A stretch of 31,602 bases of DNA from Anaerolineae bacterium (GTDB lineage Bacteria; Chloroflexota; Anaerolineae; 4572-78; J111), in the NCBI GenBank assembly GCA_023151115.1, contig JAKLJP010000064.1, positions 1-31,602 of the forward strand, given 5' to 3'. The notes beneath the pieces are model-generated. The model worked only from the letters and a program-made list of their open reading frames with translations. It did not search any database and was not told where the DNA came from. Below are positions 7,671 to 16,600 of this stretch, in pieces. The stretch's first letter is position 1. The number at the start of each line of letters is the position of its first letter. The position numbers and the translations under genes are program-made.

Positions 7671-7740
7671 GGACGCGGATTTGACGGATCGAGCGGATAA
7701 AATGTTACAAAAATCAGATCAATCCGCTCGATCCGCGTCC
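7671..7740. repeat. Left palindrome flanking the GxxExxY gene
   Basis: Three 9-nt units (GACGCGGAT, TTGACGGAT, CGAGCGGAT) are followed, after an AT-rich loop, by the reverse complement ATCCGCTCGATCCGCGTCC. The 3' arm lacks the middle unit. It starts 4 nt after the Memo gene stop. Confidence 0.8.
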
Positions 7741-7764
7741 CATTTAGCTCCAGGAGAAGTCAAC

Positions 7765-8166
7765 TTGCTATTGCACGAAGACAAGACTGAAAAAATCCTT
7801 CAAGCATTTTATAAAGTTTACAATGAGCTTGGTTACGGCTTTCGAGAGAATGTTTATGAGAATGCCTTGGCAATTGAATTACGAGAGTTGGGTTTTCAAG
7901 TGGAGCAACAGCGCGAAATAAGAGTTTACTATCACGGGCGTGAAGTTGGAGAATATTATGCCGATTTGGTCGTGGACAATCTCATTATCCTTGAAATTAA
8001 AGCTGCCCGTAATCTTATCGAAGATCACGAGGCCCAGTTGTTGAACTACTTAAAAGCTACTATTTTTGAAGTTGGTCTTCTCCTCAACTTCGGTGTCAAA
8101 CCTGAATTTAAGCGTAAAGCCTACCTCAATAAAGGTAAAGGCCGTCTCAACTGGACCAAACCTTGA
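7765..8166 (+). CDS. GxxExxY protein (PD-(D/E)XK fold)
   Basis: A 133-residue protein with the signature G25-F-R-E28-N-V-Y31 and a nuclease-like core: D67 and E77-I-K79, followed by QLLNYL (91-96). That arrangement matches PD-(D/E)XK nucleases, though activity in this family is unproven. The frame opens upstream inside the palindrome, but TTG at 7765 is preferred: AGGAG (7752-7756) is correctly spaced and the protein then begins LLHEDKTEK as the family does, at its usual length. Base composition is lower in GC than both neighbours. The gene is bracketed by two related palindromes and sits between unrelated housekeeping genes, which suggests an inserted unit. Families of this type are commonly present in several copies per genome. 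Confidence 0.88.
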   Translation: MLLHEDKTEKILQAFYKVYNELGYGFRENVYENALAIELRELGFQVEQQREIRVYYHGREVGEYYADLVVDNLIILEIKAARNLIEDHEAQLLNYLKATIFEVGLLLNFGVKPEFKRKAYLNKGKGRLNWTKP

Positions 8167-8175
8167 TTAAGGATA

Positions 8176-8248
8176 GGACGCAGATTTGACGGACTGAGCG
8201 GATAAAAGTAAAAAATTAAAATCCGTCCAATCCGCTCGATCCGCGTCC
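8176..8248. repeat. Right palindrome flanking the GxxExxY gene
   Basis: A second version of the 7671-7740 element in the same orientation, with units GACGCAGAT, TTGACGGAC, TGAGCGGAT and then the reversed arm. It starts 10 nt after the GxxExxY stop. The outer 3' arm GATCCGCGTCCCAT is identical in both copies; the left arms differ at several positions. Confidence 0.8.
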
Positions 8249-8267
8249 CATAAATTTTTGCTAACCT

Positions 8268-11200
8268 ATGACATTTGCAGAAGTCATTGTAGATCGCCCT
8301 ATTATTAAGCGCGACCAGCGTAGTTTTAGTGATACGTTCGACGACGCCGACATCCCCTACCCGGAAGCCGTCGATCTGGCCGCAGCCGAGACCTTTGCGC
8401 CGGATAATCCACTGGCGTTGACCTTTCACTACGAAATTCCGCCGCACCTGGCCGATCATATCCAGCCCGGCCAGTTGGTGGCGGTACCGTTCCGCACCGA
8501 GCAACTGCCGGCGGTGGTGGTAGGCTTGAGTGAAACCGCCCCGGTGGATTATACCCGGCCCATTGCCGCCATTCTCGACCCTATTCCGGCCCTGACCCCG
8601 GCCCAACTGAGCCTGGCTCGCTGGCTGGCCGATGAAACCCTGGCCCCGCTGGCCGTGTGCATACGCCACTTCCTGCCGCCCGGCTCCGGCCGCAAATCAG
8701 AATTGGTGTTAAAGCCTGTCCCTGCGCCCACGCCCCTCCCCGCTCTCAATGCGCCGGAGCAGATTTTGCTAAACTATCTGCGCCAGCACGGCAGCGTCCC
8801 GCTGAGCGAAGTCGAACCGGGCACAGCCGAGGCGCTGCTGGCCAAAGGTCTGGCCCGTAAAGAAGCCACGTTGACCAAACCCCGCGTCGGCCCCAAGATA
8901 GACCGCACCGTAGAACTGCTGATCGCTCCTGATGAAGTCGAAGCGGTGCTGCCAACCCTGGGCCACGACTCCAAACAGGCCGATGTCCTGCTCGCCCTGG
9001 CCAATCTTGATGACCCGCTGCCCAGCCTGGCCGAAGTGCAGGCTCTGGCCGGCTGCACCAAAGGCCCCATCGAGATGCTGGCTCAGCGGGGTTGGGTTGA
9101 GATTTTACCCAGGCAAATCCATCTGGCCGTTCCGCCGGCCCAAAAAAGTGCGGATTTGAGCCTACACCCTGACATTGAACAGAAAATCTTCAATTACCTG
9201 CTCCAGCAGCCCCAACCCGCCGACGCGGAAGAGGTGCTGGCGGCTACAGGAGCCAGTCGCGCCGCTCTCAATGCGTTCCTCAAAAAAGGTCTCATTGCCC
9301 GCCTTGACGAGCCGGAACGAGTCACCCTGACTCTGCCCGCCGCTGACTTGACCGAGGCGGTGATCGAACTGCGCGGGGCGCAAAAACAGGCCGAGGTGCT
9401 CCGTTTGCTGGCCGACGAGGATGGGCCGGTTTGGGTCGGCTGGGTCTATGCCCAAACCAGGGCCAACCTGGCCCTCCTGAAAGAGCTGGCCGAAGCCAAT
9501 TTAATCAGCATGGGTGATGCTCGCCGCTGGCGCGACCCCCTGGCGGGCCGCAGCTTTACCCTGGAGAGTGCGCCCACGCTGAGCGAAGAGCAAGAAGCTG
9601 TCTGGCAAGCCGTAACCACGGCCTGGAAATCGCGCCAGAGTGGGGCCAAACCAATCCTCATTCACGGCGTCACCGGCTCCGGTAAAACCGAGATTTATCT
9701 GCGGGCAATGGCTGCGGCCCTCGACGCCGGGCAGGGGGCAATCATGCTGGTGCCCGAAATCACCCTGGCCACCCAAACGGTCGAGCGGGTATCGGCCCGT
9801 TTTCCCGGTCAGGTAGCCGTCTGGCATTCGGCCCTGTCGCCGGGGGAGCGCTACGATACCTGGGAGCGGGTTCGCAATGGCGAACTGCGGCTGGTGGTGG
9901 GGCCGCGTTCGGCTTTGTTTGCGCCGATAAAAAATTTGGGGGTGATTATTGTAGACGAGGAACACGAACCGGCCTACAAACAGCGTGACCGCCCGCCCAT
10001 CTTTCACGCCCGCGACGCCGCATTGGAGTTGGCCCGCCTCAGCCGGGCGCTGGTGATCATGGGCAGCGCCACCCCCGATGTTGTCACCTATCGCCGGGCC
10101 GAGCGAGGCGAGTACCAACTGCTGACTTTGCCCAACCGGATTCTGGCCCACACCAAGCACCTGGCGGTGCAGCGGGCAGTGGCTAGAAGGATGAAGGCGG
10201 AAGGCGGAAGGATGAAAGAAGGAAACCAACCTTCATCCCTCATCCCTCATCCTTCATCCTTTGTGGCTTTGCCGCTGCCCCAAGTTGAAGTTGTTGACTT
10301 GAGAGAAGAGTTGAAGGCGGGCAATCGCAGCATTTTCAGCCGGGCCTTGCAGGATGGCATCCGTGAAACGCTGCGGCGGGAGGAGCAGGTGATCCTGTTT
10401 CTGAACCGGCGGGGGGCGGCCAGTTTTGTGATCTGCCGGGATTGCGGTTATGTGCTGCGCTGTCCCCGCTGCGACACCAGCCTGACCTACCACAGCAGCG
10501 GCGAGTTGGTGATGTGCCATTACTGCGGCCATCGCGCCGAAACACCCCACCATTGCCCCGAATGTGGCAGCGACCGGATTCGCTACTTTGGCCTGGGCAC
10601 GCAGCGGGTTGAGGAAGCCGTGCAGAAAATGTTTCCCCAGGCCCAAACCATCCGCTGGGATTGGGACACCACCCGCAAGCAGGGCAGCCACAACGTGTTT
10701 TTGCAGCACTTTATGGCCGGACGGGCCAATGTGATGATCGGCACACAAATGGTGGCCAAAGGGCTGGATTTGCCGCTGGTGACGCTGGTGGGAGTAATTT
10801 CGGCGGACACGGCTCTTTATTTGCCCGATTTCCGAGCCGCCGAACGCACCTTTCAACTGCTGATGCAGGTGGCCGGCCGGGCCGGGCGCAGCCCACTGGG
10901 CGGGCGGGTCATCATTCAAACTTACAACCCAGATCAGGTGGCGATTGAAGCGGCCAGCCAGCACGATTATATCGGTTTTTATCAAACCGAGCTGGCGTTT
11001 CGGCAGGAGCAGCGTTATCCGCCGTTCAAGCGGCTGGCCCTGCTGATGTACAGCGGCCCCGGCCCGGAGCGCAGCGCCGCCGATGCCTATCGCCTGGCCG
11101 AGCGGCTGCGGCTGCACGTGGACCGCCAGGGGCTGCCGGCGGTGGAGATTATCGGCCCCACGCCCAGCTATGTCCAGCGGGTGCGCAACCAGTTCCGCTG

Positions 11201-11303
11201 GCACATTCTGCTTCGCGCCCACGACCCGGCGGCTGTGCTGCGTCCCCTGCTGCCGCTGCCGCAGGGCTGGCGGGTAGATATTGATCCGGTGACGTTGTTG
11301 TGA
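8268..11303 (+). CDS. priA: Primosomal protein N' (PriA replication-restart helicase)
   Basis: A 1011-residue 3'-5' DNA helicase that reloads replication at stalled forks. The N-terminal DNA-binding region matches PriA (FHYEIPPHL, LVAVPFRTE). Walker A GVTGSGKTE is near residue 470, DEEH near 563, and MGSATPD follows. Paired zinc-binding cysteines (CRDCG, CPRCDT, CHYCG, CPECGS) lie at about 722-767. The C-terminal motif AGRAGR is present. It is longer than most PriA proteins (about 730-850), partly through an expanded winged-helix region (about 150-430). A further insert at about 640-664 is encoded by a tandem-unit inverted repeat that keeps the frame between LPNRI and VEVVDLREE. No strong ribosome-binding site precedes the ATG. 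Confidence 0.95.
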   Translation: MTFAEVIVDRPIIKRDQRSFSDTFDDADIPYPEAVDLAAAETFAPDNPLALTFHYEIPPHLADHIQPGQLVAVPFRTEQLPAVVVGLSETAPVDYTRPIAAILDPIPALTPAQLSLARWLADETLAPLAVCIRHFLPPGSGRKSELVLKPVPAPTPLPALNAPEQILLNYLRQHGSVPLSEVEPGTAEALLAKGLARKEATLTKPRVGPKIDRTVELLIAPDEVEAVLPTLGHDSKQADVLLALANLDDPLPSLAEVQALAGCTKGPIEMLAQRGWVEILPRQIHLAVPPAQKSADLSLHPDIEQKIFNYLLQQPQPADAEEVLAATGASRAALNAFLKKGLIARLDEPERVTLTLPAADLTEAVIELRGAQKQAEVLRLLADEDGPVWVGWVYAQTRANLALLKELAEANLISMGDARRWRDPLAGRSFTLESAPTLSEEQEAVWQAVTTAWKSRQSGAKPILIHGVTGSGKTEIYLRAMAAALDAGQGAIMLVPEITLATQTVERVSARFPGQVAVWHSALSPGERYDTWERVRNGELRLVVGPRSALFAPIKNLGVIIVDEEHEPAYKQRDRPPIFHARDAALELARLSRALVIMGSATPDVVTYRRAERGEYQLLTLPNRILAHTKHLAVQRAVARRMKAEGGRMKEGNQPSSLIPHPSSFVALPLPQVEVVDLREELKAGNRSIFSRALQDGIRETLRREEQVILFLNRRGAASFVICRDCGYVLRCPRCDTSLTYHSSGELVMCHYCGHRAETPHHCPECGSDRIRYFGLGTQRVEEAVQKMFPQAQTIRWDWDTTRKQGSHNVFLQHFMAGRANVMIGTQMVAKGLDLPLVTLVGVISADTALYLPDFRAAERTFQLLMQVAGRAGRSPLGGRVIIQTYNPDQVAIEAASQHDYIGFYQTELAFRQEQRYPPFKRLALLMYSGPGPERSAADAYRLAERLRLHVDRQGLPAVEIIGPTPSYVQRVRNQFRWHILLRAHDPAAVLRPLLPLPQGWRVDIDPVTLL
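10185..10261 (+). repeat. Tandem-unit inverted repeat in frame within priA
   Basis: Four 7-nt units (GGATGAA, GGCGGAA, GGCGGAA, GGATGAA) are followed by CCTTCATCC-type reversed units. It is the same type as the intergenic palindromes but lies in the coding region and encodes a lysine/arginine/glycine then proline/serine-rich insert of about 25 residues without a stop. Confidence 0.8.
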
Positions 11304-11377
11304 CGCGGTACTTTTATTAGAGTTGTGGTAAAATAAAAGAGAGAAGTTATTGAGTTATTAATAGGGGCCAAAAATCA

Positions 11378-11707
11378 ATGACCGAACAACTGACGCCATC
11401 TTTATCAAATGAGATTGTACGTCGCATTCGGGCCACAGCCGAACCTGAAAAGATTATCCTGTTTGGTTCTCAGGCGCGCGGTGAAAGTACGGCTAATAGT
11501 GATTTGGATCTATTTATTATTATAAATAGCGACTTACCCCGCTATAAACGAGCTGTACCCTTTTATCAGGCGTTGGCTGGTCTGGGCAAAGCTAAAGATA
11601 TTGTGGTTTACACCCCGGCTGAAGTAGCTGAGTGGCAAACGGCCAGTTGTAGTTTAGTTGCTACCGTTCTACGTGAGGGCCAGGTACTCTATGAAAACCA
11701 ATCTTGA
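11378..11707 (+). CDS. MNT-type minimal nucleotidyltransferase (MntA-like)
   Basis: A 109-residue protein of the DNA polymerase beta-like minimal nucleotidyltransferase family. The signature is GSQARGESTANSDLDL: G30-S31 followed by S41-D-L-D-L45, the metal-binding aspartates. In characterised HEPN/MNT pairs the nucleotidyltransferase is the antitoxin and AMPylates the HEPN toxin. The next gene here encodes a HEPN protein and overlaps by 17 nt, so translation is probably coupled. An extended -10-like element, TGGTAAAAT (about 11325-11333), lies upstream. The pair is less GC-rich than priA. A role in toxin-antitoxin or phage defence is inferred from family knowledge. Confidence 0.88.
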   Translation: MTEQLTPSLSNEIVRRIRATAEPEKIILFGSQARGESTANSDLDLFIIINSDLPRYKRAVPFYQALAGLGKAKDIVVYTPAEVAEWQTASCSLVATVLREGQVLYENQS

Positions 11708-12110
11708 TTTGGCTCATTTGCTGATACGGAAGGCCGAATCCGATTTGGCTGCCGTTCATCGTACAATTACCAGCGAAGGGCCTTACGATACAGGATTGTT
11801 TCATTGTCAACAGGCTGTGGAAAAATATCTAAAAGCGTTGTTAGCCGTACATAACATCAACTATCCCAAAATTCACGATGTGACAGTCTTGGCTGAACTG
11901 GGCGAGCCGTTTTGTCCGGCTTTATCCTCTCTATCTTTTAGTCTGGCCGAATTTAATCCTTTTGCTGTGACTATCCGCTATGATGATCTGGATTTAAACC
12001 ACGAGCATTCTCTGCCCCTGTTGCAGGAAATGCTTGAAAAAGCTGATCAAGTACGAACTATCATCCTTAATGTCCTGCCGGAAGAGATCAGGCCGTTAAC
12101 TTACAAATAG
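11691..12110 (+). CDS. HEPN domain protein, partner of MNT
   Basis: A 139-residue all-helical HEPN protein (PF05168-like) recognised by FHCQQAVEKYLKALL (37-51) and the YPKIHDV segment. The start at 11691 overlaps the MNT gene; an upstream ATG at 11658 lies deeper in the MNT frame and is less likely. Toxic HEPN RNases carry an R-x4-6-H motif. Here the nearest candidate has seven intervening residues (R-YDDLDLN-H), so this may be the subgroup without the classical RNase site. It is likely to form a complex with the MNT protein. The toxin role is therefore less certain than the pairing. Confidence 0.85.
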   Translation: MKTNLDLAHLLIRKAESDLAAVHRTITSEGPYDTGLFHCQQAVEKYLKALLAVHNINYPKIHDVTVLAELGEPFCPALSSLSFSLAEFNPFAVTIRYDDLDLNHEHSLPLLQEMLEKADQVRTIILNVLPEEIRPLTYK

Positions 12111-12153
12111 CGTAGAACCCTTGACAAACAACCGGATAAGTTAATCTTACCAG

Positions 12154-13326
12154 TTATCCCTTCTCCACCCCTATCTTGTTAAATAACTTCTGCTTTATCT
12201 GCGCGTCATACACCTGCCACTTCATGCGGCGGTACTCCTCATCCGTCGAATCGCCGGAGAGGAAGCCGACGGGGATCTCAAAGCCGCCGGCCAACTGTTT
12301 GCCGCCGCCAAAGAAATGGCCGGTTGGGTCTTTGCCAAACACCTCTTTGAGAAATTCATCCGGGTCGAGGGTGATCTTCAACGTGCGCAGCGAGCCAATC
12401 AGCTTTTCCTCGTCGTTAGCCCCGACCACAATCCCGTAGACAATCGCTGTATGAATATTCTCCTCGGTCAGCAGAAAATCGGCGGCCTGCGGAATGGCAT
12501 CCCGGTCTTCGGCGCGGACGTAGCCAATCCCGGCAATCGAGAAGCTCTCCACCGTCATCCGCTCGCCCAGCGCCCGGCGGATGATCTCCATCACCTGTTT
12601 GGGGCGTAACTGGCGCATGATCTGGCCCAGAATTTCAACATCGGTAAACCAGCTTAAAAAGCCGGCCGCCTGAAAATCCTCGGCGTTGGCTCGAATAAAA
12701 TTCTGGGTATCGGTGATGAGGCCGTGCATCAGAGCCGTGGCGGCAATAATGTGGTCTTTGTTCGACTTGTCCAGTTCAAGCAACCCCTGCTCCAGGTACC
12801 TGGCATAAATTGTGGCCACGGCCCCACTGCGGCGAATATCCTTAAAGTGGGGCTGCAAACGCTCCTGAACTTCGTGATGATCCACCACAATCAGGCAGGG
12901 AACGCCGGCTGCTTCCAACGCCTCGGTAATCTTTTCGGCGGTTGTGCCCTGGTTGTCAACAAAAACAGCGGCCTGGTAATGGCTCAAATCTAGCGCCGGA
13001 TCAAAAGGCAGCAAGTTCAGCCCCAACAAACGAACCAGAGCGATATTTTGCTGGTGGCTAATCTTGCCGCCGTAAATTACATCGGCTTCGATATCAAACT
13101 GGGCGCTGATCAGCCGATGGGTAAAAGCCGCGGCAATAGCATCCGGGTCGGGAAAATCGTGGACGACAATCAAATGGCGCTCCCCCCGGTGCGCCTCCAG
13201 GATTTCGACCAATTTCTGAGCCTTTGATTTGGCTACCGCCACTTCGCGTGTTTCCAACGAAACTTCCCCGCTGCCGTCCGTACCGTTATCCACCTTGCGT
13301 TCCTCAACATCTGTTTTTGTGGTCAT
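12154..13326 (-). CDS. DHH-family phosphoesterase (NrnA-like)
   Basis: A 390-residue DHH/DHHA1 protein, predicted to hydrolyse short oligonucleotides or phosphonucleotides with Mn2+. Motifs: HDFPDPDA (56-63), VDNQG (123-127), VDHHE (148-152) and a C-terminal GGGKQLAGG typical of DHHA1 substrate binding. The first 35 residues are charged and outside the domain. The start at 13326 is preferred over 13347 because GGGGGAG lies 6-7 nt upstream. It converges on the HEPN gene and diverges from the SBBP gene. Whether it acts on nanoRNA, pAp or cyclic-dinucleotide products is not decidable from sequence. Confidence 0.85.
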   Translation of the reverse strand: MTTKTDVEERKVDNGTDGSGEVSLETREVAVAKSKAQKLVEILEAHRGERHLIVVHDFPDPDAIAAAFTHRLISAQFDIEADVIYGGKISHQQNIALVRLLGLNLLPFDPALDLSHYQAAVFVDNQGTTAEKITEALEAAGVPCLIVVDHHEVQERLQPHFKDIRRSGAVATIYARYLEQGLLELDKSNKDHIIAATALMHGLITDTQNFIRANAEDFQAAGFLSWFTDVEILGQIMRQLRPKQVMEIIRRALGERMTVESFSIAGIGYVRAEDRDAIPQAADFLLTEENIHTAIVYGIVVGANDEEKLIGSLRTLKITLDPDEFLKEVFGKDPTGHFFGGGKQLAGGFEIPVGFLSGDSTDEEYRRMKWQVYDAQIKQKLFNKIGVEKG

Positions 13327-13420
13327 GCCCTTCTCCCCCAGTGACAATTTAGGTGCTGCTATTATAGCTTTTTTTCTTCATTTGCCATGTAAAGACGGCC
13401 CAATTTGTCTCAAAAGGGGG

Positions 13421-13449
13421 TTGAAAATTTGCCTCGTTTATGATATGAT
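13421..13449 (+). promoter_or_regulatory. Sigma-70-type promoter upstream of the leader
   Basis: TTGAAA (13421-13426) and TATGAT (13444-13449) with a 17-nt spacer. A second -10-like TATAAT lies at 13455-13460. Transcription would begin near 13456-13467. Confidence 0.6.
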
Positions 13450-13455
13450 AGACGT

Positions 13456-13560
13456 ATAATTCAGCTCTTTGACAAATTGCCCGCAGCAAGTGCAGCGTTG
13501 TGGCTCACCACCTTTTGTAACCGCGCCAGACCCTTCTGTGGGTCTGGCTTTTTTGTTTTT
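13456..13560 (+). ncRNA. Candidate short leader RNA or sRNA ending in an intrinsic terminator
   Basis: Between the promoter and the SBBP start lies about 100 nt ending in a strong terminator, so the default product would be a short RNA. An internal GTGG-ctca-CCAC hairpin (about 13499-13510) is visible. CCCGCAG (13480-13486) can pair with CTGTGGG (13536-13542) in the terminator loop and right arm, a possible antiterminator. I do not recognise a known riboswitch class. A free-standing sRNA is the alternative. Confidence 0.4.
13525..13560 (+). terminator. Intrinsic terminator in the SBBP gene leader
   Basis: A 9-bp stem, GCCAGACCC against GGGTCTGGC, with a 6-nt loop is followed by CTTTTTTGTTTTT-type U-tract. 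It lies 50 nt upstream of the gene's ATG and in the same direction. Confidence 0.85.
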
Positions 13561-13609
13561 AGGCCAAAATAATCAACCGTCCGGTACGGGGGGAGAAAGA
13601 AGGACACTC

Positions 13610-16600
13610 ATGAAACCATCCATCGCCTGGAAAATAGGTCAACTTTTTGTCTGGGTCCTGCCGGTTGTACTGGCAGCATTCTGGCCCGACCCAGCTACCC
13701 GCCCCGCCCTGGCCCAAACCACGCCGCCCCTCATGTTCATCGAAAATGTGGGCCAACTGCCAGCCCTGGCCGGCGGTGAGAAAATCCGCTTCCAGGTTCC
13801 CACCGCTCAAACAACCCTCTCGCTAACGGATAATGCCCTCTGGTTTACGGCCCTGACCCAACCTGAACCTTCCCCTGACCAACCAGTTGCGGCCACGACC
13901 GACCCCCAAATTCTGCTCCCTGCCCCTCGCGCAGGAGTCAACCTCAAACTGAGCTTTGTTAACGCCAACCCCCGGCCGCGCCTGGAGCCGTTCAACCGGC
14001 TGGCGACGCACGTCTCCTTTTTTACCGGCAGCGATCCATCGCTCTGGCGCCCTGGTGTTCCGGTGTGGGGCGGGGTACGCTATGTGGACCTCTACCCCGG
14101 CGTTGACCTGGAAATCAGCAGCGAAAACGGGCAGTTGGTCCAGCGGCTGGTCAGCAAAGAAGATGTCGCCATTGCCGGCGTCTCGCCTTTAGCGAGTATC
14201 CGCTGGCAAGTCGAAGGGGCGGATACGCTGGCTTTGGACGAGAATGGTCATGTGCGCCTGACCACCGCCATCGGCGATTTCACCCTGCCCCTGCCGCACG
14301 CGGTTGATGCTTATAACGCTCCGCTCGACCTACCTGCCAGGGCAGAAGTCAACGGGCTGGAAATAACAGCCCCCTTCTCCTCTGCTCCCCCGCTCCTCAT
14401 CTCCCCTGCCCAAATCGCTGCCGCCGCCGACCTGCTTTATAGCACCTACCTGGGCGGCCCCGGCCACCTCGACAGCAGCCGCGATATTATCGCCGACGAG
14501 GCAGGTCATGCCTATGTGACCGGGCTGGCTTATCCCGGCTTTCCCTCGACGCCGGGTGTTTTTGATCCAACGGTTGAGGGCGTGTATACAGATGCGTTTA
14601 TTGTCAAAGTCAATCCCGGCGGCAGCGGCCTGGTTTACGCCACCTTTTTGGGCGGCAGCGACTTTGATTCGACTCACGGCATCAGCCTCGACGAAGCAGG
14701 CAATGTGTTTGTGATGGGTACTACCAGTTCGCTCGATTTTCCGACCACGCCGGGTGCTTTTGACTCGACCATGACCGACGAGTCGGACGTGTTTGTGGCT
14801 AAACTAAATCCCGACGGGACCGCCCTACTCTACGCCACCCTGCTGGGTGGCAACAGCAGCATTGATTTTGGGACTTCGATTGCCAGCGACTCGGCCGGCT
14901 ACGCCTACGTGACCGGCTCTACTCAGGCCCCTGATTTTCCCACCACCGGCGTTGGAGATGGCTACCACGGCGGTCTGACCGACGCCTTTGCCGCCAAAAT
15001 TGCCCCCGACGGCAGCGCGCTGACCTACTCAACCCTGCTGGGTGGCTCGAACAGCGAGTACAGCTACGATATTGCTGTAGATGGGGCCGGCAATACCTAT
15101 TTGACCGGCTATACCAATTCGTCCGACTTTCCGACGACGGCCGGGGTGTATGATCGGACTCTGAACAATACGGAGGTCTTTGTCGTCAAATTGGACTCAT
15201 CCGGCACACCGGCTTATTCAACCTTCCTGGGCGGCAGCGGCGGCGACTACGGCTATGCCCTGGCGGTAGATGCCAGCGGTTCGGCTTACCTCGCCGGCTT
15301 TACCGACTCATCTGATTTCCCGGTTACGCCAGGTGCGTTCGACTCTACCTTCAATGTCGGCTACAGCGGCGATGCTTTTGTGGCCAAACTTTCGCCCAAC
15401 GCCGGCGGCCTGGTCTACGCCACCTATCTGGGCGGCACATACCACGATTACGGCGAAGACATTGTCGTAGACGCCGGCGGTAGTGCCTATGTCATTGGAC
15501 AAACCGGCTCGACCAACTTTCCAACTACCCCTGGCGCCTTTGATCGCGAGTGCGTCGGCTGCAACCAAACCTTCCCCTTTAGCGATGCCTTTGTCGCCAA
15601 GTTTCAGCCCAACGGCAGCCTGGCCTACAGCAGCTTTTTTGGCGGCGACGCCAGTTACGAGCGTGGTTACGGCATTGCCCTGGCCGCAACCGATGAGGTT
15701 TTCCTCAGCGGCGACACCGACTCGACCGACTTCCCCACCACCCCCGGCGCGTTCGATTCAACCCTGGATGGCTTTGGCGATGCTTATGTGGCTAAATTAC
15801 GTCTTCGCCCCGAAACACAGACCCAGCCCACGCCTGTGCCCGCGCACACCTGCGCTCCGACGCCGCTGGGTACAGTGACGGTGGGCCAGGAACCACGCGG
15901 CCTGGCCGTTGACTCCCTGCGCCAGCGCGTCTACGTGGCTAACTACGGCAGCGACAGCGTTTCGGTCATCAACAGCCACACCAACACCGTTCTACAGACC
16001 ATCGGCGGAATCCCTACCGCTAACGGCATCACCCACGACCCCCAACGCAACATGCTTTGGATCACCAGTCACAGCACCGACCAGGTCACACCGATCCAGG
16101 TCAACGCCGATGCTACCGCTTTTACCACCTTGCCCGCCCTTAACGTCGGCAATCAACCCTGGGGCGTTGTTTATGACCCAGTTCACCAATACGTTTATGT
16201 CGCCAACAGCCTGTCCGACTCGGTCACGGTCATCAATGCTGAGACGCGAGCCGTTGTGACCACCCTGACCGGCCGCTTTCTGCGCCCGTTCCACCTGGCC
16301 GTTAACCCGGTGACCGGCAAGGTGTACGTGGTCAATTTTGGCGGCCCCACTCAGAATGTGGCCGTTTTGAACGGGACGACGGTGCTAAAAAATGTCAGCC
16401 TGTACGACAGCAAAGAGCCGTATGGCCTGGCCATTGACGAAACACGCAACCTGGTCTATGTGGCTACGGTCGAGCCGCACCGAATTGTGGTCATTGGCCC
16501 TGCCAACGGCCAGCCAGATCAATTTTTGGGCTGGGCCGCTTTTCATCGCGGCTTCAACAACCCGCGCCGGCCCGTGCCGCTGCGAGTGATTGCGGTCAAC

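Noticed and set aside
7671..8248. Regularly spaced repeats considered as a CRISPR array
   Set aside because: Only two palindromic copies exist, they are separated by a gene, and no short spacer ladder is present.
10254..11222. 322-codon open frame opposite priA
   Set aside because: It lies wholly inside priA on the other strand with no motif, an effect of third-position GC bias.
13469..13609. Upstream in-frame extension of the SBBP protein
   Set aside because: It would run through the intrinsic terminator and place the signal peptide 47 residues from the N-terminus.
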